The notes under the pieces are model-generated. The model saw only the letters and a program-made list of their open reading frames with translations. It was not told the origin of the DNA and did no database searches. Shown in pieces: positions 41,063 to 49,920 of a DNA stretch of 50,004 nt. Origin of the DNA: Phycisphaerales bacterium (GTDB taxonomy: Bacteria > Planctomycetota > Phycisphaerae > Phycisphaerales > UBA1924). Made by a program: the position numbers and the translations under genes. Position 1 is the first letter of the stretch, and each line of letters begins with the position of its first letter. The stretch lies in NCBI GenBank assembly GCA_027083355.1, contig JALWOY010000169.1, positions 1 through 50,004 of the forward strand. Reading direction: 5' to 3'.

Positions 41063-41860
41063 ATGATCCGTACTTTGATGACCGCCGCCGTGATCTCGAT
41101 GACGACGCTCGCCACCGCCGGGCCGGGCTGTCCGCTGTGTTCGGGCGGCGCCAAGGCCGACACCACCAAGGCCGACGTGAAGACCACCGCCGCGGCCGAC
41201 ACCAAGGCGTGCGGTGCGGGCTGTGACGCGTCGCAGGCAGGCGCCCCGTCGTGCTGCTCGAAGGGGGCGGCCAACAGCGCCCAGGCCTCGCTCGTGTCGT
41301 TCATGCCCAAGATGGCGTACAAAATCGGCGACCAGACCACGACCTGCTCGAAGACCGCCGCGGCGCTCGCCGAGAAAACCGGCTCGTCGATGACCTACGT
41401 CGTCAACGGCGTGGAATACACCGACAAACTCGAAGCCATGGCCGCCAACGACAAGCAGCTCGAGTCGTACCTGATGGATCTCTGCCGCGTGCAGTACGCC
41501 GTCGATGGCGAGTGCGTCTCCTGCCCCGTCGCGGCGCACAACATGACCGCGGACGGCTCGAAGCCGCTGCAATACCGCGTCGGCCCGGCGGTCTTTGACA
41601 ACGCCGACGACGCCATCAAGGCCTCGGTCATGGCGTGGAACGCCTCGCATAAGGTCGCCATGGAGTACGCCGTGGGCGATGAGCTGACCACCTGCTCCAA
41701 GTCCGCCGGCATGATGGCCGAGAAGACGGGCGGCAAGGTCGAGTATGTCGTCAACGGGCAGCGGACCGGCTGCGCCAAGACCGCCGCCCACATGCAGATG
41801 ATGGCCCGCGTGCAGGCCGCCCTCAAGGCGATCGAGGCCGTCAGCGCCGGCAAGGCCTGA
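41063..41860 (+). CDS. Secreted protein with three Cys-containing repeat modules
   Basis: A 265-residue protein of unknown function. A signal peptide (residues 1-19) is followed by a Cys-rich stretch (GPGCPLC, CGAGC, SCC). Then come three related modules. Module one (about 85-130) has YKIGDQTTTCSKTA and AEKTGSSMTYVVNG. Module two (about 145-190) has YAVDGECVSCPVAA and LQYRVG. Module three (about 202-250) has YAVGDELTTCSKSA and AEKTGGKVEYVVNG. The repeat unit is a beta-alpha-beta-like stretch around one Cys. AAGGAG lies 7 bases before ATG 41063. A strong terminator follows. Metal or redox binding is plausible. Confidence 0.7.
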   Translation: MIRTLMTAAVISMTTLATAGPGCPLCSGGAKADTTKADVKTTAAADTKACGAGCDASQAGAPSCCSKGAANSAQASLVSFMPKMAYKIGDQTTTCSKTAAALAEKTGSSMTYVVNGVEYTDKLEAMAANDKQLESYLMDLCRVQYAVDGECVSCPVAAHNMTADGSKPLQYRVGPAVFDNADDAIKASVMAWNASHKVAMEYAVGDELTTCSKSAGMMAEKTGGKVEYVVNGQRTGCAKTAAHMQMMARVQAALKAIEAVSAGKA

Positions 41861-41893
41861 TCCGAATCCCACGAAAACACATCTGCATCCACC

Positions 41894-41923
41894 ACACCCG
41901 GGCGCGAACCCGGGTGTTTTTTT
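41894..41923 (+). terminator. Intrinsic terminator after the Cys-module gene
   Basis: ACACCCGGG and CCCGGGTGT form a 9-bp stem with loop CGCGAA, followed by a run of T from 41917 to 41923. Confidence 0.9.
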
Positions 41924-42050
41924 GGGTGCGTTCCGCATCGCCCACAAAGAGCCGCGACCGTCAGGGAGCGGTCTTCTCGCGGTGAACTGTGAGCGTGCGG
42001 AACCGATTCAATTCCCCTCATACGGAATCCAGCAAAGCCTCGTGCTTACG

Positions 42051-42077
42051 AAAAGAGCCCGAAGCGTCAGCGCCGGG
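42051..42077. repeat. GAGCCC-type dispersed repeat, copy A
   Basis: Begins AAAAGAGCCCGAAGCGTCAG. Its reverse complement matches copy B (42116-42142) at 22 of 27 positions by eye; the two copies lie in opposite orientation. Confidence 0.55.
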
Positions 42078-42115
42078 CCGTCGGTCGGGTGTGTTTCGTC
42101 GCTCGTGTCCATCGG

Positions 42116-42142
42116 CCCCTCGCTCACGCTCGGGGCTCTTTT
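42116..42142. repeat. GAGCCC-type dispersed repeat, copy B
   Basis: Reads CCCCTCGCTCACGCTCGGGG followed by CTCTTTT. Related copies lie at 18239-18265 (inside the fatty acid transporter), 42051-42077 and 49842-49889. Confidence 0.6.
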
Positions 42143-42390
42143 GTCGGGGGCGGCATCGCCCGAAACGAGTCCACGACCGGACGGTCCTGCTGTGGCAACC
42201 CTGTCCCCCGGCTTGCCGAACACACCGCCCCGTGGTCTACTGATCCCGTGTTGATGCTGCCGGCCCGATCCTTCGTATCTCGGCAAGACGCGGCCGCAGG
42301 CCCTTCGAGTGGTCGTGCCGGGCATCCGCGGGCTCGCGCCCGCGGCTCGTCAAACCGAAAAACACACGTCATCTTGAACCGCATCTCACG

Positions 42391-43632
42391 ATGATCGCCG
42401 GGACCCGAATGACACACCCAGCCCCCATCCCCGAATCTCAACGCATCGAGGCGATCGACGTCGTCCGCGGCTTCGCCCTGCTCGGCATCCTCGTGCCCAA
42501 CATCGTCGCGTTCGGCTGGCCCGAGGCGGCGATGCACGATCCCGCGATCATGGGAATCGATGCGTGGAACGAAACGGGCCGGGCCATCACCGCGATCTTC
42601 TTCCAGGGCAAGATGATGGCCCTGTTCTCGATGCTCTTCGGTGCAGGCGTGGTGATCTACGCAAGAAAATTCGAACGAGATGAAAACGGCGCGAAGCCCC
42701 CGCTGTCCCGCGGGGCGTATCTCTGGTACCGCCGCGTCGCGTGGCTCATGGTGATCGGCGCACTCCACGGCGTCTTCCTGTGGTACGGCGACATCCTCGT
42801 CATGTACGCCGTCTCGGGGATGCTCGCCCTCTGGTGGGTCCGCCGGATCAACCCGAAATGGCAGATCGTCATCGGCCTGCTGCTCCACCTCCTCAACACC
42901 GCGCTCTGGGCGTGGGCCATGTTCCACGAAAGCGCGGGATCGGGCGATGCCGGCCCCGCCCTGACCGATGCCGGCTTCGAGTTTACCGCTTACACCGGCG
43001 GCTACCTCGACACCTTCCGCGCCCGCCTGCCCTCGACTTTCGGCATGTGGTTCTTCGTCACACCGATGTTCACCCCCGCCGTCACCGGGCTGATGATGAT
43101 CGGCATGGGCCTGCTCCGCCTCGACATCCTGACCGGGAAACGACCCATCCGCTTCTATGCCGACATCGCCGTGCTCGGCCTCCTCGGCGGGCTCGGGCTT
43201 TCCGTCTCCGTTTTCCAGTTGATCCGGCATGAGTGGCCCGAGTCCCACGGCATACTCTGGATGGCCCTCGCGCAGTTCCTCGGCATCCCCACCTCCCTCG
43301 GCTACATGGCCCTGCTCATCTGGATCGTCCGCTTGGGCATCCTCCGCCCGATCACCCACGCCCTCGCCGCCGTCGGTCGAATGGCCCTCTCGAACTACCT
43401 CCTCCAGTCCATCCTCTGCACCACCTTCTTCTATGGTTACGGGATGGACCGTTTCGGCCGGATCGACTACCCCGGCCTCTTCGCCGTCGTCGCCGCGGTC
43501 TGGATCGTCAACATCATCTTCAGTCTCGTCTGGCTCAGATACTTCCGCTTCGGCCCCGCCGAGTGGGCCTGGAGATCGCTCACCTACTGGCAACTCCAGC
43601 CGATGAAGAAGACAGAAGGCATGAGGCGTTAG
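42391..43632 (+). CDS. DUF418 (YeiB-like) membrane protein
   Basis: A 413-residue multi-pass membrane protein of the DUF418 family. The N-terminal RIEAIDVVRGFALLGILVPN, the GRMALSNYLLQSILCT motif and the C-terminal FGPAEWAWRSLTYW are characteristic. About nine hydrophobic segments are seen. Its biochemical role is unknown; relatives may move or modify envelope compounds. The start could be ATG 42391 or the in-frame ATG 42409; neither has a good ribosome site. Confidence 0.85.
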   Translation: MIAGTRMTHPAPIPESQRIEAIDVVRGFALLGILVPNIVAFGWPEAAMHDPAIMGIDAWNETGRAITAIFFQGKMMALFSMLFGAGVVIYARKFERDENGAKPPLSRGAYLWYRRVAWLMVIGALHGVFLWYGDILVMYAVSGMLALWWVRRINPKWQIVIGLLLHLLNTALWAWAMFHESAGSGDAGPALTDAGFEFTAYTGGYLDTFRARLPSTFGMWFFVTPMFTPAVTGLMMIGMGLLRLDILTGKRPIRFYADIAVLGLLGGLGLSVSVFQLIRHEWPESHGILWMALAQFLGIPTSLGYMALLIWIVRLGILRPITHALAAVGRMALSNYLLQSILCTTFFYGYGMDRFGRIDYPGLFAVVAAVWIVNIIFSLVWLRYFRFGPAEWAWRSLTYWQLQPMKKTEGMRR

Positions 43633-43751
43633 GCACAAGCGCCATAGGCCGACGCCATACCCATTGCCCATTGCCTCATGCCTTCCGCCATGCCCGGTCT
43701 CTCTCCCCCATACACTTCCGCCGACAGCATCGAACAGCCAAGGAACCCCCC

Positions 43752-44522
43752 ATGCCGATGTCCTACCGGGCCCTCTGCTCGGATTTCTACATCAACCAGA
43801 AGATCAGCGTGAAGCTCGACCTGCCGCGGGGCCGCGAGACCATCCTCGACCTGTTCGAGCGCATCCGCGGTGCCTTCCCCGCGATGGCCTCGTTCAAGCG
43901 ATACCGAGACGAGCTCGCTCTCGAATCCGCGCAGACCGACGAGCCCCACCGTTGGCTCGCCGTCCGCGCCAGCACCATCCGCTCCGGCACCGTGAACCCC
44001 GATTCATTCGAGGACGGCTACAACCTGCACCGCACCGTCCTCGAGGTCGCCCCGTACTTCCTCTCCATCAGCCCACTCGACATCGAATACGTCGAGCTCC
44101 TCTTCGGTTTCGACATCGCCGCTTCGGGCAATCAGGACGCGATCGTCGCCGATGCCCTGCTCGCCGGCTCACCCCTCGGCGAGTTCCTCGACGTCCAGCA
44201 CGCCACGACGATCGATTTCCAGCCCCTGCTCGGCCTGCTCCTCCACCCGGAGCACGGGGAGCCCGCCGGGCAACACCGGCACAACGGGATCGAAGCACAT
44301 CTCGAAGTGAAGACCCGTTCGGGCGGCACCGACCGCGACAACCACACCGCGGGCGAGCCGATCAGTGTCTACGTCACGCTCCGCCGATATGAACCCGTCA
44401 CCAACCTCAAGGCGCTGCCCGCCGTCTTCCGTTCCCTCGCCGAACACGCCGAGCAGCTGATCGAGGCACACGCCCTGCCCGGGCTGGTCACGCCGATCCG
44501 CCGCGCCGCCGGCGGCATATGA
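43752..44522 (+). CDS. Conserved hypothetical cytoplasmic protein
   Basis: A 256-residue protein I do not recognise. It has no signal peptide or membrane segment. The N-terminus (MPMSYRALCSDFYINQKISV) runs into an alpha/beta region, and the YLSISPLDIEYVELLFGFD segment (about 97-115) looks like a structural core. A mildly His-rich linker (HPEHGEPAGQHRHNG) follows. AAGGA lies 6 bases before ATG 43752. The next gene starts 9 bases after its stop, so they are probably cotranscribed. Confidence 0.65.
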   Translation: MPMSYRALCSDFYINQKISVKLDLPRGRETILDLFERIRGAFPAMASFKRYRDELALESAQTDEPHRWLAVRASTIRSGTVNPDSFEDGYNLHRTVLEVAPYFLSISPLDIEYVELLFGFDIAASGNQDAIVADALLAGSPLGEFLDVQHATTIDFQPLLGLLLHPEHGEPAGQHRHNGIEAHLEVKTRSGGTDRDNHTAGEPISVYVTLRRYEPVTNLKALPAVFRSLAEHAEQLIEAHALPGLVTPIRRAAGGI

Positions 44523-44531
44523 ACACACGCC

Positions 44532-44897
44532 ATGAACGCCCGCGTCGCCCTGACAGAAATGCTCCCCTGGCTCGCGCTCCTGCTCGGGCTGGCCCTGCTC
44601 GGCGGGCTCATCGTGTTCCTGCTGCACAAGCACTACCTCAAGGCGAGCGACGACGACGCCCAGCGGGGGTTCCTCGACGACCTCCGCCGGCTCCGCGACG
44701 AGGGCGAGATCACCGAAGACGAATACGAGACCGCCAGGCTCAAAGTCATCGCCCGGCTCACCGGCAAGGACTTCGAGCAACTCCGCGACGATGCCATCCG
44801 CAAGGCAGGCGGCCGCGTCGCCGAACCGGGCCACGACCTGCTCGGCCGGACGCTCCCCACGCCGAACGCATCCCCAGATGAAAACCCGCCCCGCTGA
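44532..44897 (+). CDS. Small membrane-anchored SHOCT-like protein
   Basis: A 121-residue protein with one N-terminal transmembrane segment (LPWLALLLGLALLGGLIVFLL, about 11-31). It is followed by a SHOCT-like helical hairpin (LRRLRDEGEITEDEYETARL, about 51-70), a motif usually seen at the ends of envelope and stress proteins. The rest is disordered and Pro-rich. It sits 9 bases after the previous hypothetical gene and before clpX. Confidence 0.7.
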   Translation: MNARVALTEMLPWLALLLGLALLGGLIVFLLHKHYLKASDDDAQRGFLDDLRRLRDEGEITEDEYETARLKVIARLTGKDFEQLRDDAIRKAGGRVAEPGHDLLGRTLPTPNASPDENPPR

Positions 44898-44999
44898 TCG
44901 ACAGCCCCACAAAGGCGCATATTTTGCGCCCGTCCTGTCGGGATCTCGCTTTGTAGTTCCAACCCCCCAGTTGTGGGTGTGTTTTTGCGGCCGAGCGGG

Positions 45000-45028
45000 T
45001 TCGGATTTCGCCCCGATCGGCGTAGGAT
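45000..45028 (+). promoter_or_regulatory. Possible clpX promoter
   Basis: TTCGGA (45000-45005) and TAGGAT (45023-45028) are spaced by 17 bases, about 115 bases before the clpX start. Both boxes are poor matches, so this is tentative. Confidence 0.3.
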
Positions 45029-45142
45029 GTGCGATCAGGACAGACTCGCATTCGAGCCGACGCTCTTGCTCGCCGATACAGAGCAGGCGGCATCGGCCCG
45101 CGGAGTGCGGGCGATCGAACCCAGAGGGAGTGTGTACCCACC

Positions 45143-46594
45143 ATGGCCAACCCAGCGAACGACCCCGCGTTCGGGAGTGAACCGCGGAACACCAGCAACA
45201 ACGCTGACCGACCGACACCCGCACACAACACCCCGCAGGCCTCCGCCGGCGGAGCGGGCGACGACACCGACCGCGGCCCGGGCGAGGGCTCGCGTTCCCG
45301 CGGCGGCGATGGCGGGGGCACCGGGGGATTCCGGGGAAGGAAGATCACGAACTGTTCCTTCTGCGGCAAGACCAGCCGCGAGGTCGGGCCCATGGTCGAG
45401 GGCCCCAGCGAGGTCTACATCTGCTCGAAGTGCGTCGATCTCTGCCAGAACATCTTCCGGCAAGAGCGGCGGCGCGTCTCCGGCGCCACGAGCACCCTCC
45501 GCGACGTACCCAGCCCGCGCCAGATCAACGACTTCCTCGACGAGTACGTCATCGGCCAGCACGCCGCCAAGCGTGCCCTCTCCGTCGCGGTCCACAGCCA
45601 CTATAAAAGACTCATCCACGCCGAGAGCGAGGACGCCAAGCACGTCGAGCTCGACAAGTCCAACATCCTGCTGATCGGCTCGACCGGTTCGGGCAAGACG
45701 CTGCTGGCCAAGACGCTGGCGCGGATGCTCAAGGTCCCGTTCGCCATCGGCGACGCGACCACGCTGACCGAGGCGGGCTACGTCGGCGAGGACGTCGAGA
45801 ACCTGCTGCTGAAACTGCTCCAGGCGGCGGATTTCGATGTCGAGGCCGCACAGCGCGGCATCATCTATATCGACGAGATCGACAAGGTCGGAAAGACCTC
45901 GTCCAACGTCTCGATCACGCGCGACGTCTCCGGTGAGGGCGTGCAGCGCTCGCTGCTGAAACTGCTCGAGGGCACCATCGCCAACGTCCCCCCCCAAGGC
46001 GGGCGCAAGCACCCGGAGCAGCAGTACATCCAGTTCGACACGTCGCACATCCTCTTCATCTGCGGCGGCACCTTCGTCGGGCTTGAGGACATCATCCGCA
46101 GACGCATCGGCCAGACACGCATCGGCTTTGCCACCGCACCCGATACCGAAGAAATCGACGGCGGTGTCCACGAACGCGAGCTGCTCCTCCAGAAGGTCTC
46201 CAACGAGGACGTGATCGAGTTCGGCGTCATCCCCGAGTTGATCGGGCGACTCCCCGTCATCACCCCGCTGATGCCGCTGGGCGAGGACGCGCTGGTCCAG
46301 ATCCTCACCGAGCCGAGGAACGCGCTGGTCAAGCAATACCAGCAGCTCTTCCGGTTCGAGGGGGCCAAGCTCACGTTCACCGAGGACGCGCTCAGGGCGA
46401 TCGCCCACAAGGCCATCGCGCGAAAGACCGGGGCCCGCGCCCTGCGGGCGGTCATGGAAGAAGCCATGATCGACCTCATGTACGAGCTGCCGGACCACGA
46501 CAACGAGAACGCCGAGTACATCATCGACGCGGCCCACATCGAGAACCCGCGACCGCTCGCCGAGCTGCGTGCCAAGCGGGCCAACACGGCCTGA
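45143..46594 (+). CDS. clpX: ATP-dependent protease ATPase subunit ClpX
   Basis: ClpX unfolds substrates for ClpP. The 483 residues carry the zinc-binding domain (Cys71, Cys74, Cys94, Cys97), Walker A GSTGSGKT at 179-186, the GYVGED pore loop at 212-217, Walker B IYIDEIDK (Asp244-Glu245), the RKH loop at 288-290 and the IGF loop at 327-329 that docks ClpP. Unlike most ClpX it has a low-complexity Gly/Asp/Asn/Arg extension of about 66 residues before the zinc domain. ATG 45143 is chosen because upstream codons are leader-like. clpP and the trigger factor gene are not beside it. Confidence 0.96.
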   Translation: MANPANDPAFGSEPRNTSNNADRPTPAHNTPQASAGGAGDDTDRGPGEGSRSRGGDGGGTGGFRGRKITNCSFCGKTSREVGPMVEGPSEVYICSKCVDLCQNIFRQERRRVSGATSTLRDVPSPRQINDFLDEYVIGQHAAKRALSVAVHSHYKRLIHAESEDAKHVELDKSNILLIGSTGSGKTLLAKTLARMLKVPFAIGDATTLTEAGYVGEDVENLLLKLLQAADFDVEAAQRGIIYIDEIDKVGKTSSNVSITRDVSGEGVQRSLLKLLEGTIANVPPQGGRKHPEQQYIQFDTSHILFICGGTFVGLEDIIRRRIGQTRIGFATAPDTEEIDGGVHERELLLQKVSNEDVIEFGVIPELIGRLPVITPLMPLGEDALVQILTEPRNALVKQYQQLFRFEGAKLTFTEDALRAIAHKAIARKTGARALRAVMEEAMIDLMYELPDHDNENAEYIIDAAHIENPRPLAELRAKRANTA

Positions 46595-46693
46595 ACCAGA
46601 CCACGCGAATCCCGTCGCGGTCCACCGGATTCACCGGCCGAACGCTGTTGTTCGCTGACAATCCGGCCGACAGGGCCCGATCGGTGCGCCCGA

Positions 46694-48040
46694 TCAGCCG
46701 CCGGCGACCCGGCCGCACACCCAGCCCTCGACCGCGACGCTCTCCGCCCGCTGCGCCAGGTGCACGATCGTCCCCGTGCCGCGGAGATCCGCCGCCGCAT
46801 CGGCATCGGTGCACACGACGTGCAGCACCGGCTCCGACTGTGCATCGACCAACGCCGGGCAGACCCGGACCAGCAGCGGCATGTTCACCCTCGCCCACGC
46901 CGACGCGCGGAGCAGATCGCCCGGCGACCGGGGTTCCCACCAGCACAGCAGATGCAGCCTGCCTCCCCCGTCGGTCGTCAGCTCGACGGAAGGCGCGATC
47001 GGGCACGGCAGGCCCGTCGCGGCCAGCCCCCCCACAATCGCCGACGCCGGCGGATGACCTCGGCTGTCATGCATGACATCCGCGTATCCACCCGCCGCTC
47101 CAGAATTCCGCTGGTGCTCGGTGAACCCCGCAGGGACGGCCCCGGTCGTGGCGTGGGTTGATCTCGCGTTCTCCATCGAGGGGTCCGGGGAAGCCGGTGA
47201 AGCCGGTGATTCTGCGGGTTCGTCGCCCGCCCCGACAACTTCTGGTGTCTCCGAGCCGTTGATCAGCGAAAGGATCTCCGCCGGCTCGACCCGCCGGTCG
47301 CTCTCGCCCAGCGTCGCGACAGACGCCGACCGCACCCGCGGCACACCGGGGCGCACGTCGAGCGTCACCCCGAGGAACTGGCGCGTCGCGTCGACGAGCC
47401 GGGCCGTGGCGCGTTCTCCGCTGGCGGCGTCGGCGCCGACGATCGCCACGCCGACGCGCCCGGTCTCATCCGTCCGCTGTTCCGTGATGGATTTGATCAG
47501 GCGATAGGCCGACACGATCGCCGGCTCGTCGGCACCGGTCAGCACCGTCACCCGATCGATCCGCCCGCTCCGCAGCAACCCCGCCTGATCCAGCTCGTCG
47601 AAATGCAGCAACCAGTGCCCCGCAGCGACGCCCGCGGCGCGCACAGCCGTCGCGATATCCGACACCGGCTCGGTCTCGGCGAACGTGCCGACCAGCGCGA
47701 CACTCGTCCGCCCGGGTGTCACTCGCACCAACGCGACCGGCTCGGACAGATCGGCCGACACCGCGGCCGCGTACGCGCGCACCCACAGCGCCCCCCGCAC
47801 GGGCAGGTTCCCGGTGATCACCGCTTCGAGCGTCGCCGCGGGCTCGGGTGTTTCATCCGCCGCGTCGGTGTCGCGGTACACCCCGCCCTCCCCGATGAAA
47901 AGATCCGCCAGCTCGTCGAGCGTCGCGACATCTTCCAGATCCGCCGCCGGGTCCGGCTCCCACACGCCGGGGTCGTCGGGGTCGACAAGGCGCAGCCTCG
48001 TCCGCTCGTGCATCTCTCGGGTTCCGCTCTGGTTTGCCAT
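46694..48040 (-). CDS. MinD/FlhG-like protein without P-loop
   Basis: A 448-residue protein with no clear signal peptide. Residues about 140-240 resemble the second half of MinD/FlhG ATPases. HWLLHFDELDQAGLLRSGRI stands where these proteins have their Walker B strand, followed by DRVTVLTGADEPAIVSAYRL, the position of the PTAITDAY-type motif. RQFLGVTLDVRPGVPRVRSA matches the FlhG C-terminal end. The deviant Walker A (KGGxGKT) is missing, so it is unlikely to hydrolyse ATP by itself. A Pro/Ser-rich linker (about 245-330) and an unrecognised C-terminal domain follow. It lies 39 bases after the ParA gene, same strand, a likely partner. Confidence 0.6.
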   Translation of the reverse strand: MANQSGTREMHERTRLRLVDPDDPGVWEPDPAADLEDVATLDELADLFIGEGGVYRDTDAADETPEPAATLEAVITGNLPVRGALWVRAYAAAVSADLSEPVALVRVTPGRTSVALVGTFAETEPVSDIATAVRAAGVAAGHWLLHFDELDQAGLLRSGRIDRVTVLTGADEPAIVSAYRLIKSITEQRTDETGRVGVAIVGADAASGERATARLVDATRQFLGVTLDVRPGVPRVRSASVATLGESDRRVEPAEILSLINGSETPEVVGAGDEPAESPASPASPDPSMENARSTHATTGAVPAGFTEHQRNSGAAGGYADVMHDSRGHPPASAIVGGLAATGLPCPIAPSVELTTDGGGRLHLLCWWEPRSPGDLLRASAWARVNMPLLVRVCPALVDAQSEPVLHVVCTDADAAADLRGTGTIVHLAQRAESVAVEGWVCGRVAGG

Positions 48041-48079
48041 CCTCGTCCTCAGCCCGGGCCGCGGGCCGTGCGGCCCGTG

Positions 48080-49567
48080 TTACACGATCACGATGCTGTT
48101 CCGCTCGCCGAACTCGTTGGGCTCGGTGAGCGGGTTGAACTGGTCCTCCAGCCACCGCCCGTCGACGACCAGGCGGTAGGCGTGCCGACCGGGCGGCAGA
48201 TCATCCAGCGACAACTCGTGCACACCCAGCGGCTCGTTGCGCCGCATCGGGGTCGCGGTCGGGCTCCAGCCGTTGAAGTCGCCCGCGATGCGCACGTCCA
48301 CCCCCAGCTCGATCGGCTGCACGAACAGCACACGCGAGCCCGCCCGCCTCACGCCGAATAGCCTCGCCACGGTCTTCTCCCGTCGCGTCCGATCGTGCAC
48401 ACGCTCAATCAGCTGCACCGCCCCGGTGGTGCTCCGGAGCCGGGTGATCGTCGGCTCGGGCGGCGCCGTGCTCGTCCGCTCATGCAGCGCCTGCGCCCGG
48501 CGGCACAGATCCTCGATCCGGCTCATCGTCTGCAACGCCTCGGCGCCACGCGGGTCCGCCGTCGTTTCAACGCCCTCGCGGTTCGGCTCGGTCTCGGGCA
48601 CCTCCGTTGCAGACCGATCCGCCTGCCGGATCGGCTTGGCAACCGCCTCGCCCCGGCGCACCGGGCCGGCCTTTTTCTGCCCGTTGTCCGACCGCCCGTC
48701 CGCGGGGCGACGCCGTGCCCCCAGCGGGACCGCGGTCTGCTTGATCTCGATCATGGCGGTGTCCGGCGCAGCGGTGTTGTCGCCCTGTTCGAGCACCCAC
48801 GACCCGAGGGCCTTGTAGTCCGCGGCGCCCGTGCTCGCCGGGTCGTAATCGATGATCGGCTGCCCGAACGACGCCGACTCACGCAGCGCCGGGTCGAGCC
48901 TGATCGTCACCGGGATCATGGCTTTGGTGAACCTCCGGGCCAGCTCGGCCCGCAGATCCCGCGCCAGAGCATGCGACGCGTCGTGCATGGTCGCGAGCAG
49001 CCGGGTCGCGGGCCGCGTCCCGAGCCGCCGGCTCAGCGAGCGGATCGTCGCCACCTGCCGCGTCGCCCCCTGCAGACTGAAAAAGCTTGTCTCGACGGGG
49101 ATGATGATCTCGCCGGCCGCGGTGATCGCGTTGTACGTCAGCAGCCCGATGCTCGGGGGACAATCCAGCACGCAGAACTCGAAGGGGTCACCCTCCGCCT
49201 TCGTGCGCACATGCTCCAGCACCCGGCTCAGCCGACGCTCGCGCTCCGGCGCACCCGCCAGACCCCCGCGCGTCGCCTCCAGCCCCGCCATCTTCGTCCG
49301 GCTCGGGGCCAGATCCAGATTCTTCGTCACCCGCCAGAGCAGGCGTTCGACGTCGAACCCCTTGCCGGGTGTGCTGAGCATCGCGTCGCCGATGTCATAC
49401 TCGACCCGCTGCATCGGGACCGCCAGACCCGCGGCGCAGTGCGACTGCGGGTCGAGATCCACCAGCAGCGTCCGCCGACCGGCCGACGCGAGCACCGCGG
49501 CCAGATTGATCGCGGTGGTCGTCTTCCCGCACCCGCCCTTCTGATTGATGATCGCGATGATCCGCAT
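48080..49567 (-). CDS. ParA-type ATPase fused to a CBM48/AMPK-beta-like domain
   Basis: A 495-residue fusion. Residues 1-250 are a ParA/Soj ATPase: deviant Walker A KGGCGKTT (10-17), LLVDLDPQSH (34-43), FCVLDCPPSIG (Walker B) and a ParA-type C-terminal region. A charged, low-complexity linker follows. Residues about 410-495 form a CBM48/AMPK-beta glycogen-binding domain: VRIAGDFNGWSP with Trp434, AYRLVVDGRW with Arg465 in the Lys position and Trp472, then NEFGERNSI with Asn490. The residues that contact glycogen in AMPK-beta are largely kept. ATG 49567 opens the ATPase with GGAG about 7 bases upstream. This domain pairing is unusual. Confidence 0.85.
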   Translation of the reverse strand: MRIIAIINQKGGCGKTTTAINLAAVLASAGRRTLLVDLDPQSHCAAGLAVPMQRVEYDIGDAMLSTPGKGFDVERLLWRVTKNLDLAPSRTKMAGLEATRGGLAGAPERERRLSRVLEHVRTKAEGDPFEFCVLDCPPSIGLLTYNAITAAGEIIIPVETSFFSLQGATRQVATIRSLSRRLGTRPATRLLATMHDASHALARDLRAELARRFTKAMIPVTIRLDPALRESASFGQPIIDYDPASTGAADYKALGSWVLEQGDNTAAPDTAMIEIKQTAVPLGARRRPADGRSDNGQKKAGPVRRGEAVAKPIRQADRSATEVPETEPNREGVETTADPRGAEALQTMSRIEDLCRRAQALHERTSTAPPEPTITRLRSTTGAVQLIERVHDRTRREKTVARLFGVRRAGSRVLFVQPIELGVDVRIAGDFNGWSPTATPMRRNEPLGVHELSLDDLPPGRHAYRLVVDGRWLEDQFNPLTEPNEFGERNSIVIV

Positions 49568-49920
49568 GGACAGTCTCCGCCCTCGCACCCCCGGCCGATT
49601 CTGACAGACCACAACGACACGCTGAGCGAGACGGAAGGCTCAACACCTGCGTTATCGGCCCCCCGCCGAATTTTGCTTGAACCGCATTACGCCCTGCCCA
49701 CTATCGGGGGCACACAATCCGGGGGGTTCTCCACACGGCCCGAACCGGGGATCGCGACCCGAACCGAGAACCGGGTCGACGAGGGCAACCTGTTTTCTGG
49801 ACGAGCCGCGGGCACTTCTTGCGTTCAGAATGACGCCGAGGAAAAGAGTCCAAGCGTCACTGAGAAAAAAAGCCCCAAGCGTGAGGGCCTTTTGCGCCAT
49901 GCGTGTAAGACTTGCGCTTT
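49568..49920. other. Gap with terminator-like repeats
   Basis: No gene is seen. It contains two adjacent degenerate copies of the GAGCCC-type repeat (49842-49889). The second can fold as AAAAAGCCC...GGGCCTTTT, a bidirectional terminator-like stem, upstream of the foldback at the right edge. Confidence 0.5.
49842..49889. repeat. GAGCCC-type dispersed repeats, two degenerate copies
   Basis: AAAAGAGTCCAAGCGTCACT (49842-49861) is followed closely by AGCCCCAAGCGTGAGGGCC (49871-49889). Both are related to copies at 42051, 42116 and 18239. Confidence 0.5.

Larger units (their letters stand above)
41924..42390. other. Repeat-bearing gap before the DUF418 gene
   Basis: These 467 bases show no gene. 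They hold two copies of a short repeat built on GAGCCC-GAAGCGT (see 42051-42077 and 42116-42142) and a perfect 8-bp hairpin CCGCGGGC/GCCCGCGG at 42326-42345. A promoter for the next gene is not identified. Confidence 0.55.
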
